Of a stretch of 64,000 nucleotides of DNA, positions 56,887 to 64,000 are shown piece by piece. The notes beneath the pieces were generated by a model. It worked only from the letters and a program-made list of their open reading frames with translations. It did no database searches and was not told where the DNA came from. Position numbers and translations under genes: made by a program. Each line of letters begins with the position of its first letter. The stretch's first letter is position 1. The DNA comes from Sporolactobacillus laevolacticus DSM 442. GTDB lineage: Bacteria; Bacillota; Bacilli; Bacillales; Sporolactobacillaceae. The stretch spans positions 46,744-110,743 of the forward strand of contig NZ_AWTC01000010.1 in NCBI RefSeq assembly GCF_000497245.1, written 5' to 3'.

Positions 56887-57193
56887 GCACTTTAATGCCA
56901 AACAATACCCGCTTGAACATCAGCCGCAAACAATTTGCGCAACCGTTTTAGATAGATTGCTCACTTTTTCACACGCGGGATTTCCAAGTTATACAAAACA
57001 TGTTTCTAACAGTCAATAGTGAAAAGGAATGGAACAACCGGCCGGGACCAGTAGCATGGCTCTCGCTCTTAGTTCTGCGGGCAGCGCGTCACCCAAAGCT
57101 TAGATTCCATCTTTTAATGAAAAGGCTGGAAATTGAGTCATTACTATTTCCAATTCCGGATTTTTGTTCCAGTGATAGTATTCGAACGAGCCC
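56887..57193. other. Gap between AbrB-family gene and minJ
   Basis: About 300 bp with no convincing ORF. GGAAAT...ATTTCC near 57128-57151 could act as a weak terminator for minJ. Confidence 0.35.
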
Positions 57194-58393
57194 TCATGGA
57201 TTTGTCTTTCGTTCCAGATTCCACTCATCCGCTTCAAGCAAAAGCAAGCCGATCTTATGGTCGTCATCTTCATGAATCGGACCTTTGGCAAAACGCTGCT
57301 CACCAAATCGGTCAATCACTTCAAGCTTGCAGTATGCCGCATGTTTCTGAAGTGCCTCATAAAAATCATAAACACTGCTGACTTCTAAATCATTGACACG
57401 TAAAATTTCTTCACCGGGAATAATCCCCATTCGCGCGCCGAGCGAATTGGGAATCGCGCCGACAACACGCAGCCCCCTATTCGGCATGATAAAGTAAAAG
57501 GGACGTGTCTCGCGCAGATGATGATGGTACCAGACGAGCACCAAGCGGCTGATTAGCGCGGCGATTCCTCCCAGCACAACAAGAATTGGCAGATGAAAGA
57601 AGTAAAACACGCCTACAAAAACAGCAGTTGAGCAAGATGTAAGCAGCATCCAGCGAGCGGTTTTTTGGATCGTCGCTACCGGAAGCGCATGCGTGATCAA
57701 TTGTGCGATACCAACACCAAGTGGAAATAGTGCAAAACTGAATGATGTGCCATTAGAGATGAATGGCCATTGGCCAATCGCATGAATGGCACCAGGCGCA
57801 GGGACGAGACAAAACAGTGGAACAATCCAAAGCTGGCAGGCCTCATGTGCGCCGACCAGCCCTCCGCGCCGACTGCTGATCAGCCGTGGTGACGTTTGGC
57901 GCGCACCCCAGAAATAGATCAGCGCCGTTTCAGCAAGCAAGCCAACCGTCATGAAAATACCAAAAGATAAATAGTCCATCGTATGAATGTCCTTGATCCA
58001 TTGGTTCACAAGCGGATAGGGCGTGGTGAATACCGGCATGAAATAAGCAGCGGCAAGCGTCAATCCGCATGCGAGCGCCGGCGACAGAAAGCGCTGCTGG
58101 CAGGTGAGCAGCGTCACGAAATAAGCGCCGGACAGGAGCACGATAACGCTGGGCGTAAGACCGACACCGGCAAGCGTCAACACAACAGACCCTGATAGTC
58201 CGATGAGTAGACTCGGCCCGATACTTGCAAAGATCGTGTTGAACATCCCATATGCTTTAACTCGAAATGAGCGCCGCTCTCGTCTCACCCGCTGCGCGCT
58301 GTACAGAAACAGCGCAATGACAAGCAAATAGACAATTGGATTCAGAAAAAAAGTTGCTATGCCGGAAAGTATAAACCCTATGGTGTCAATCAT
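57194..58393 (-). CDS. minJ: PDZ-domain membrane protein MinJ
   Basis: Topological bridge between DivIVA and MinCD in Bacillus cell division. The 399-residue protein has six to eight hydrophobic helices (to about residue 290) and a C-terminal PDZ domain (RGLRVVGAIPNSLGARMGIIPGEEILRVNDLEV). It ends in a charged tail. ATG at 58393 follows GGGGGA; the upstream in-frame ATG lacks a ribosome site. Its place after ftsE-ftsX-ctpB equals the B. subtilis order, which supports the name over a generic PDZ protease cofactor. Confidence 0.88.
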   Translation of the reverse strand: MIDTIGFILSGIATFFLNPIVYLLVIALFLYSAQRVRRERRSFRVKAYGMFNTIFASIGPSLLIGLSGSVVLTLAGVGLTPSVIVLLSGAYFVTLLTCQQRFLSPALACGLTLAAAYFMPVFTTPYPLVNQWIKDIHTMDYLSFGIFMTVGLLAETALIYFWGARQTSPRLISSRRGGLVGAHEACQLWIVPLFCLVPAPGAIHAIGQWPFISNGTSFSFALFPLGVGIAQLITHALPVATIQKTARWMLLTSCSTAVFVGVFYFFHLPILVVLGGIAALISRLVLVWYHHHLRETRPFYFIMPNRGLRVVGAIPNSLGARMGIIPGEEILRVNDLEVSSVYDFYEALQKHAAYCKLEVIDRFGEQRFAKGPIHEDDDHKIGLLLLEADEWNLERKTNP

Positions 58394-58527
58394 CTGCAAT
58401 TCCCCCAGAATCAATCTCGATTAAAAGACTTTCTATCTATCGCAGCCACTCGGTCACGTTAATCATTCATTCTTCTTGTTGTTTCGCTAAAATACACCCG
58501 TATTCCTGCATGGATGTATGACTCTAT

Positions 58528-58926
58528 TTAATTATACATGAGTAGTACCCACATCGGCTGGCTTTTCAGGAAATTATTTACTATTAATAGTTGATTCAGC
58601 CAAATCACAGAAAAATAGTGATAGAAAAGATTTGATCTGGAGGAAAAATTTTTATTCATGGAGGCAAATCTGGTTGAATCGATCATTTCTGAAAATTTAT
58701 CGATCACTTCGGCGGATATATCGATCATTTCAAAAATTTTATCGATCACTTTCGTGAAAGTATCGATCATTTCGGAATAAGCTGGTTTCAGTTCCGATGA
58801 TTCGGTCGTTGGCTCCGAGAATCCGGTCGTCAGCTCCGAGAATCCGGTCGTCAGCTCCGAGAATCCGGTCGTTACAGCTGCAACAAAAAAGACGCCGCAT
58901 GCGTGAACGTCTTTTTTGATCAACAC
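58528..58926 (-). CDS. Doubtful ORF with 7-residue tandem repeats
   Basis: An open frame of 132 codons (first codon GTG, no ribosome site) contains TTGFSEL-type heptads (four) followed by alternating MIDxxxE/K and VIDKxxE heptads (five). Beneath it are two sets of exact 21-bp DNA repeats: TCGATCA at 58679, 58700, 58721, 58742 and 58763, and TCCGA at 58793, 58814, 58835 and 58856. The first 14 codons overlap the ctpB terminator, so it is unlikely to be read with ctpB. It could be a degraded repeat protein or non-coding DNA. Confidence 0.35.
   Translation of the reverse strand: MLIKKDVHACGVFFVAAVTTGFSELTTGFSELTTGFSEPTTESSELKPAYSEMIDTFTKVIDKIFEMIDISAEVIDKFSEMIDSTRFASMNKNFSSRSNLFYHYFSVIWLNQLLIVNNFLKSQPMWVLLMYN
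58679..58876. repeat. Two adjoining blocks of 21-bp tandem repeats
   Basis: Block one has five units beginning TCGATCA with exact 21-nt period (58679-58783). Block two has four units beginning TCCGA (58793-58876), three of them nearly identical (TCCGAGAATCCGGTCGTCAGC). The period is a multiple of three, and both blocks lie in one open frame on the minus strand. The flanks 58394-58527 and 58877-58884 hold nothing else. Confidence 0.85.
58885..58917 (-). terminator. Rho-independent terminator of ctpB
   Basis: AAAAAAGACG (58885-58894) pairs with CGTCTTTTTT (58908-58917), with an inner GCATGC palindrome in the loop. It starts 14 bp after the ctpB stop. Confidence 0.9.
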
Positions 58927-58930
58927 TTAT

Positions 58931-60391
58931 TTATTTGATTTCATTTGCAATTTCTTGAAGAGCAGCGTTCAGCTGGCGGTCGTTTTTCTGATTCTTGATC
59001 GCCGTTAACGTTGCCTGTTGAAGGGCGTCTGCTGTCTTCTGGTTAATCACACCGGTTACCGGCAGCTTTTGTGCTTTCTGGAAAGCTTTGACCGCCTGAA
59101 CAGTTTGTGTGCTGAAATAACCATCCGTGCGTCCTGGGTTATTGCCGGCCGCCTGCAGCATTTTCTGCGCGTCAGCAACTGCCGCACTGGTTTCGTCTGC
59201 TTTGAGTGTCTTACCTTTCTTTAACGTAATCGGTGCAACATAGAAGTAATCCGGCTGTTTCACTTCAATCGTTGGCTTGATCCCTTTCTTGTGAATCCAA
59301 TGCCCATCCGGAGTCAGCCATTTGTCTGTTGTCAGCTTCAGCTCGCTCTTATCTGAAAGTTCGATGCCTTGCTGAACAGTGCCCTTTCCAAATGATTTCA
59401 CACCGATCAGCGGATAGCCCGCTGCTTCATGAAGTGCCCCGGCGAGAATTTCGGAAGCTGATGCGCTGCCGCCGTCAATCAGAGCGGTTACCGGATAATT
59501 CTTCTTCTTTTTCAAGTTCGAATAAAACGGCTGCTTTTTGCCGGCACGATCCTCAATCTGAACGATCGGCTTATTGGAAGGCACGAGCAGATTGCCAATC
59601 TTTTCGACAGCCTGTAGATAGCCGCCTGGGTTACCGCGCACGTCAATGATCAAGCCTTTCATTCCATCACCCTCAAGCTTGCTGAGTGCTTTGGAAAATT
59701 CCTGATCCGTATTTTCATTGAACTGAGTAATTGCGATGTAGCCGATTGGCTGTCCGTTATGCTTTATGATCTTGCTATCAACCGTACGAATCGGAATATT
59801 GTCACGTTTAATTGCGAAGTTCAGCTCATCATTGACACCTGGCCTTTTAATGCCAATCTTGACAACAGTGCCTTTTTTGCCGCGGATCTTGTTAACCGCC
59901 TCGTTTATATCCAGGCCTTCTGTTGATTTTCCATTAATCGTCATAATCTGGTCTTTTGGCTTGAGACCTGCTTTCTCCGCCGGTGATCCCTTAATCGGTG
60001 AAACAATCGTCACCTGCTTACCAACCATCTGGACTTCAGCGCCAATACCTTGGAACGATGAGGACAGCGATTGGGTAAAATCGGATGCCGTTTTCGCGTT
60101 CATGTAGCTTGAAAATGGATCGTTGAGCGCCTCAATCATGCCGTTAATAGCACCATCGTACAGCTTAGAACTGCCGACTTTCCGAAAATACTGCTTCTCA
60201 ATCAGATCATGAATTGCCTTAATTTTTGCTGTATCCTTATCCGATGACACAGCCGAATTAGCCGTCGCGGTGGCTGTAGCTGCTTCGCCGCGATGTTGGA
60301 CAAAGCTAAGCACCGCGTAGGAGCCGCCAGCCCCGACAAGCAGTGAGATCGCCATAAGCAAAGCGACCACTTTGCCACTGAATTTTTCCAT
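58931..60391 (-). CDS. ctpB: Carboxyl-terminal processing protease CtpB
   Basis: Membrane-anchored S41 serine protease. The 486-residue product has an N-terminal signal/anchor (VVALLMAISLLVGAGGSYAV) and a PDZ domain (GIGAEVQMVGKQVTIVSPIKGSPAEKAGL region). The S41 core has the catalytic Ser in GGSASASEILAGAL and Lys in SFGKGTVQQG. A C-terminal peptidoglycan-binding domain (GYFSTQTVQAVKAFQKAQKLPVTGVINQKTADAL) follows. ATG at 60391 follows GAGGAGG; the longer reading upstream is discarded. In B. subtilis it cleaves SpoIVFA in sporulation. Placed between ftsX and minJ as usual. Confidence 0.94.
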   Translation of the reverse strand: MEKFSGKVVALLMAISLLVGAGGSYAVLSFVQHRGEAATATATANSAVSSDKDTAKIKAIHDLIEKQYFRKVGSSKLYDGAINGMIEALNDPFSSYMNAKTASDFTQSLSSSFQGIGAEVQMVGKQVTIVSPIKGSPAEKAGLKPKDQIMTINGKSTEGLDINEAVNKIRGKKGTVVKIGIKRPGVNDELNFAIKRDNIPIRTVDSKIIKHNGQPIGYIAITQFNENTDQEFSKALSKLEGDGMKGLIIDVRGNPGGYLQAVEKIGNLLVPSNKPIVQIEDRAGKKQPFYSNLKKKKNYPVTALIDGGSASASEILAGALHEAAGYPLIGVKSFGKGTVQQGIELSDKSELKLTTDKWLTPDGHWIHKKGIKPTIEVKQPDYFYVAPITLKKGKTLKADETSAAVADAQKMLQAAGNNPGRTDGYFSTQTVQAVKAFQKAQKLPVTGVINQKTADALQQATLTAIKNQKNDRQLNAALQEIANEIK

Positions 60392-60599
60392 AAAGAAATG
60401 CCTCCTCAATAAACACCGGTTGTCCGACCACTTATACTCGTTTCCGCTAGTCTTTAATCTTTGATACATTCTTACCAGTAGAACTTAGTCATAATCATAC
60501 AGCAATAGCATGCCCTTGTCTCGGCAGAGGGCGGCGGCTTCCAATCTTTTGATCGAGAACGCCGTTAACGCCAGCCATCTTCGCGTTCACGCCGAAGGT

Positions 60600-60633
60600 A
60601 AAAAAAAAGCCACCGTTAAGAAAGTGGGTGGCT
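60600..60633 (-). terminator. Terminator of ftsEX
   Basis: AGCCACC (60608-60614) pairs with GGTGGCT (60627-60633), followed on the minus strand by eight to nine Ts. It lies 7 bp after the ftsX stop. Confidence 0.85.
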
Positions 60634-60639
60634 TCGGCT

Positions 60640-61533
60640 TCAGACTTTTAGGAACTTGCGCACCGAACTCAGGCTGCCCCAGACTCCGATCAATGCGCCG
60701 ATACCGACCAGCAGCAAGCTGAGGTTCGTCGTCATGATGTGGTATGGAATCAGCTTGATAAACATCTGCTGTAAATTGCCCCCAAGACTATAATAGGCAA
60801 AACGGTACACAACCATAACTAAAATAACAGGAATTACTGAACCAAGAATGCCCATGACCAAGCCCTCGATAAAATACGGCCAGCGGACAAAAGCGTTCGT
60901 CGCACCTACAAGCTTCATAATTTCGATCTCACGGCGGCGGGCAACAATCGTCAGCTTAATGGTGTTGGCAATCAGGAACACAGAGGTAAACAACAACCCG
61001 ATAATCAACACAACGCCAACATTTCTGGCGATTCGGATGAAGTGGAACAGTTTTTCAACCGTTCCTTTTCCATAGCGCACATCCGTGACATTTGGTAAAT
61101 TTTTCACCTCTCGAGCAACAGCAATGGTTTGCTCAGGTTTTTTTGTTTTTAAAATAAACGCATTTGGCAGCGGATTCTCTTTCTGAAGATCGGCAAAGCT
61201 CTTCTTGTCATTGCCGAGACTTTCCATCAGACTATTCAAGCCTTCCTTCTTCGACTGGAAGCGGACAGACTGTACATTTTTAATTTGCTTGAGATCTTGT
61301 TGAAGCGCATCCTGCTGCGCCTGGGTAATCGATTGATCCAGATACACGCGAACCTCGACGTCGCTCTCAATATCGCCGGCAATCTTATTTAAGTTAAACA
61401 TGACCATCAGGAACAGACCGACGAGAACGAGAGACACGGTTACGGCACTTACCGAAGCGAAGGTCATCCATCCGTTTCGCCCGAGGCTCTTAAAGCTTTC
61501 GTTGATATGCCGTTTCAATGTTCTAATCTTCAT
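60640..61533 (-). CDS. ftsX: Cell-division ABC permease FtsX
   Basis: Permease-like partner of FtsE that controls peptidoglycan hydrolases from the membrane. The 297-residue protein has an N-terminal cytoplasmic segment (RHINESFKSLGRNGWMTFASVSAV), one helix, an extracellular loop (about 60-160) and three C-terminal helices with the IVARRREIEIMKLVGATN motif. ATG at 61533 follows AAGGTGA and overlaps the ftsE end by 11 bp. In Bacillus it activates CwlO and affects Spo0A entry into sporulation. Confidence 0.96.
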   Translation of the reverse strand: MKIRTLKRHINESFKSLGRNGWMTFASVSAVTVSLVLVGLFLMVMFNLNKIAGDIESDVEVRVYLDQSITQAQQDALQQDLKQIKNVQSVRFQSKKEGLNSLMESLGNDKKSFADLQKENPLPNAFILKTKKPEQTIAVAREVKNLPNVTDVRYGKGTVEKLFHFIRIARNVGVVLIIGLLFTSVFLIANTIKLTIVARRREIEIMKLVGATNAFVRWPYFIEGLVMGILGSVIPVILVMVVYRFAYYSLGGNLQQMFIKLIPYHIMTTNLSLLLVGIGALIGVWGSLSSVRKFLKV

Positions 61534-62218
61534 AGCCGTAGTCACCTTCCTGCTGGTCGCGCACAATCATGCCGCCTTCAAGCGCCAGAACTCTGTGCCT
61601 GATCTTGTTAACAATATCTCTGTTGTGTGTCGCCATGACTATCGTTGTACCTTGTTCATTGATCCTTTTAAACACATCCATGATCTGCCAGGACGTTTCA
61701 GGGTCAAGGTTTCCTGTCGGTTCATCGGCAATCAGGACAGGAGGCCGATTGCAAATCGAACGCGCGATGGACACACGCTGCTGCTCACCGCCGGAGAGCT
61801 GATCCGGAAATGAGCGCATTTTATGCTTCAAGCCAACTAGATCAAGTACCTCCATGACACGGCGCTTGATCTGGCGCGGATGTTCTTCAATCACTTCGAG
61901 CGCGAACGCCACATTTTCATAGACTGTCAGTTTCGGCAAGAGCCGGAAGTCCTGGAAAACGACCCCGATCTTACGGCGGAAATACGGCACCTGCCGTTCT
62001 CTCAAATTCGCGATATTCTTGTTGTTTATGAAAATTTTGCCTCGCGTAGGCTTCAACTCTCTGAAAATCATTTTTATAAAAGTCGACTTCCCTGCCCCAC
62101 TTGGGCCAACGATGTAGACAAATTCGCCTTGTTTGACAGACAGATCAATGCCGTTCAGCGCCATTACCCCATTTGGATAAGCCTTCCAGACATTTTCCAT
62201 TAAAATAACGTCTTCCAT
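61523..62218 (-). CDS. ftsE: Cell-division ABC ATPase FtsE
   Basis: ATPase partner of FtsX. The 231-residue protein has Walker [10 protein letters not shown], the Q-loop [13 protein letters not shown], signature LSGGEQQR, Walker [14 protein letters not shown] and switch-His ATHNRDIV. The ATG at 62218 ([10 protein letters not shown]) has GGGGGAAGG upstream; an earlier in-frame ATG is rejected. First gene of ftsE-ftsX. Confidence 0.97.
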   Translation of the reverse strand: MEDVILMENVWKAYPNGVMALNGIDLSVKQGEFVYIVGPSGAGKSTFIKMIFRELKPTRGKIFINNKNIANLRERQVPYFRRKIGVVFQDFRLLPKLTVYENVAFALEVIEEHPRQIKRRVMEVLDLVGLKHKMRSFPDQLSGGEQQRVSIARSICNRPPVLIADEPTGNLDPETSWQIMDVFKRINEQGTTIVMATHNRDIVNKIRHRVLALEGGMIVRDQQEGDYGYED

Positions 62219-62762
62219 AAAGTCCCTTCCCCCAAAACTCTTTTTCGCACATTTTGTCATTAATTCCAGAAATCTGTCTGATTATCCCGTTTCTATGTAA
62301 ACCATTCGCACTGACCATGAAAATAAGGTGGGTTCACTTATTGGAAAGCACTCCCGTTTGACTTCCGACCCTATTTCCTTGCGCACAAACTATGTAGAAA
62401 GGCAACTAACTCTATTAATCAATGACAATTATACCATCGATATCCGACAGATTCCCTACGAAAATTATTACATTTCAATTTCAAATCAGTCATACGTCTG
62501 AAAAATCGTGTCGAAAAACATCGATTCTGAAGAAGTTTGTCAAATTCAGAGCTTGTTGCGTGCGGCGAAAATGAACTGAGCATTGAGATTAAGTGTGCTG
62601 AGTTCGGAGCGATTTTGAATTTTATATCAGATTAGTTTCAAGAAACACCATTCAACCGATATGTTGACTGTTCAACCAATAAGTTGGGCTACTTTTTCAA
62701 CAGGTTAGCTGCCACGCACAGAAACCGAAACACGAAGAAGTGGAGCCGAAATTTTCTTAACA
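62219..62762. other. Long gap upstream of ftsE with short dyad repeats
   Basis: 544 bp without a convincing gene. A -10-like TATAAT on the minus strand (62428-62433) may belong to the ftsE promoter. Two head-to-tail 20-bp units, each starting TTCAACC and ending near GTTG (62651-62670 and 62671-62690), and a third partial TTCAAC lie in the left part of the yitT-ftsE space. The cccB gene found here in some Bacilli is not seen. Confidence 0.4.
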
Positions 62763-62797
62763 AAAAAACGCGGGCAACCACACGTCACGCGTTTTTT
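62763..62797 (-). terminator. Rho-independent terminator of the YitT-family gene
   Basis: AAAAAACGCG (62763-62772) pairs with CGCGTTTTTT (62788-62797). The long T-run follows on the minus strand, 19 bp after the stop. Confidence 0.85.
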
Positions 62798-62815
62798 CTG
62801 AATCTATGAATGTCC

Positions 62816-63712
62816 TTATGTCCGTTGATAAAAGCCTTTGCCGAAGACCTCGGTTGCATTCGTTAGGATAAAAAAGGAATCTGGGTCAATCGAGCGGACC
62901 AACTGTTTCAGATGCGTCAATTCCCCTTGTGAGACAACGGTCATCAACATTGGACGATCATCGCCTGTATATCCACCCTGACTGGTGATCCGGGTTACAC
63001 CCCGATCAATTTCCTCCAGGATTGCCTGACGCATCTCGTCTTCTTTTTCAGAGATGATAAGCGCCATTTTTTCTGTGTTAAAACCGAGCTGCACAACATC
63101 AATCATCTTGGCAGTCAGGTAGATGCTGACCAATGCATAGAGTGCCGCCTCGAGTGACATAAAGAAGGCTGAGGTGATAACGATAATTCCGTCCAGTACA
63201 GAAACACAGACACCAAGGGACAGACCGGTGAACTTTTGAATAATCTGGCCAGCAAGCGCCGTTCCCCCGGTGGAACCACGGCCGCGAAACACGATGCCGA
63301 GACCGATTCCGGTACCAACCCCGCCAAACAGCGCACCAAGCAGCGGACTTTGCGTCGCCGCAGGAATTCCGGATGTCAGGAATACCGAAAACGGCAGCAT
63401 CACGGTCCCAAGTAAAGTCTTCATCGCATAATCTACAAAGCCAAAGCTGCGTCCGAGAATTAACAAGCCAATAACAAAAATCGGCACATTCAATCCCCAT
63501 AAGACATAGGATGGTTCCCAACCAAGTGTCCAGTGAAGCACAATACTAATCCCTGCCACACCGCCTGAAGCAATATGTGTCGGAATCATAAATGCATTAA
63601 ATGTGATACCAACGATAAACGAGCCGATGATGACCAATACAAAATCCATCATCACCGCTATCTTGCCACGCGGCACAACCGCGTGTTTGTCCCTTTTTTT
63701 GAAAAAGTTCAT
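62816..63712 (-). CDS. YitT/YvjA-family membrane protein
   Basis: Conserved membrane protein, 298 residues. About five helices form the DUF161/YitT domain (GSFIVGITFNAFMIPTHIASGGVAGIS; GIVFRGRGSTGGTALAG), followed by a cytoplasmic DUF2179 domain at the C-terminus (ITSQGGYTGDDRPMLMTVVS). ATG at 63712 follows AAAGGAG. It sits upstream of ftsEX, the place of yvjA in B. subtilis. Function is not established in the family. Confidence 0.92.
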   Translation of the reverse strand: MNFFKKRDKHAVVPRGKIAVMMDFVLVIIGSFIVGITFNAFMIPTHIASGGVAGISIVLHWTLGWEPSYVLWGLNVPIFVIGLLILGRSFGFVDYAMKTLLGTVMLPFSVFLTSGIPAATQSPLLGALFGGVGTGIGLGIVFRGRGSTGGTALAGQIIQKFTGLSLGVCVSVLDGIIVITSAFFMSLEAALYALVSIYLTAKMIDVVQLGFNTEKMALIISEKEDEMRQAILEEIDRGVTRITSQGGYTGDDRPMLMTVVSQGELTHLKQLVRSIDPDSFFILTNATEVFGKGFYQRT

Positions 63713-63920
63713 GAATAAACTCCTTTACCGGTATGATCAAATATTAATCACGCTTGCTATCAAACCGGATTCAATATATGAAAAAATTAATAGAATGCTT
63801 TTATTTTAATTCATAGGCCTGAAAATGGTCAATCTGCGTTTTGGATTACTTTTCGTGGACTGGCCAAGCGTTTACGGTGATTTCTAACTTTTCCCAGGAA
63901 ATACTTCTCCATCAAATCAA

Positions 63921-63991
63921 AACCACCCGTGTGAACGGGTGGTTTGCTCTACGGCTGAAAGCCTTTGTTACTGGCCAGCCCTTAAATGGGC
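63921..63991. mobile_element. Hairpin cluster resembling an IS200/IS605-type element end
   Basis: Three small hairpins follow one another: AACCACCCG/CGGGTGGTT (63921-63944), GGC-TGAAA-GCC (63953-63963) and GCCC-TTAAAT-GGGC (63978-63991). This order is what I remember from the ends of IS200/IS605 or tnpB-bearing elements in Firmicutes. No transposase is visible before the window stops at 64000, so the assignment is provisional. The rest of 63713-63920 shows no gene. Confidence 0.4.
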
Positions 63992-64000
63992 ACCGAGGCG

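Overview
The window reads as one long chromosomal segment of a low-to-moderate-GC, spore-forming Firmicute of the order Bacillales. The evidence is the conserved gene blocks (cggR-gapA-pgk-tpiA-eno; trxB, rapZ-yvcK-whiA-crh; hprK-lgt-ppaX; uvrB-uvrA; ftsE-ftsX-ctpB-minJ), a Crh protein with Gln15, a CtsR-type operator at clpP, a CotD-like spore coat protein and a CcpA/TreR-type trehalose PTS promoter. A Sporolactobacillus-like genus is my best guess, but that is inference. Apart from tRNA-Arg, clpP and one tiny ORF, every convincing gene is on the minus strand, so the window is best read from right to left.

Region 1 (1-13417, minus): a run of transport and catabolic genes. It begins at 13417 with a histidine ammonia-lyase homologue that has lost the Ala-Ser-Gly triad from which the MIO cofactor is made. 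A urocanase homologue and a DUF917 protein follow, with overlapping or tight junctions. Then come an IclR regulator behind a double palindrome, a four-gene betaine-type ABC importer, a GH4 glycosidase, a nucleoside hydrolase and the start of a trehalose PTS gene. No HutI or HutG is present. Together this fits uptake and breakdown of ergothioneine (a trimethylated thiol-histidine betaine) to thiourocanate, a thiohydantoin and hydantoin-propionate plus sulfide. It is the strongest candidate here for an unusual system.

Region 2 (13650-17251): rnr, a carboxylesterase and secG, a standard Bacillales cluster. Region 3 (17372-28667): a complete uptake [NiFe]-hydrogenase operon. Its order is small subunit with Tat signal, large subunit, cytochrome b fused to the maturation endopeptidase, an unrecognised cysteine-rich accessory protein, hypA, hypB, hypF, hypC, hypD, hypE and the operon's own tatA-tatC. 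Several palindromes, one like an Fnr/Crp site, lie upstream. Its presence suggests H2 oxidation or recycling at the outer membrane face.

Region 4 (29082-38058): an amino-acid permease, then the glycolytic operon cggR-gapA-pgk-tpiA-eno with a textbook CggR operator, an intercistronic terminator after gapA and a 14-bp perfect hairpin exactly where gpmI usually sits, and then rpoN (sigL). Region 5 (38320-41221): corA with a long, apparently structured leader RNA, a CotD-like coat protein, tRNA-Arg(CCG) and clpP. Region 6 (41288-50185): crh, whiA, yvcK, rapZ, trxB, a TPR protein, ppaX, lgt and hprK, which links carbon catabolite control with envelope growth. Region 7 (50486-64000): a dispersed Bacillales repeat, small membrane/PspC proteins, uvrAB with a LexA box, an AbrB-type regulator, minJ, a 21-nt/7-residue tandem repeat tract, ctpB, ftsXE, a YitT-family protein and, at the very end, what looks like the hairpin end of an IS200/IS605-type element.

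The gene assignments rest on reading the protein sequences by eye. No database search was run. Start codons were moved from the longest ORF to the best Shine-Dalgarno-spaced codon where noted.
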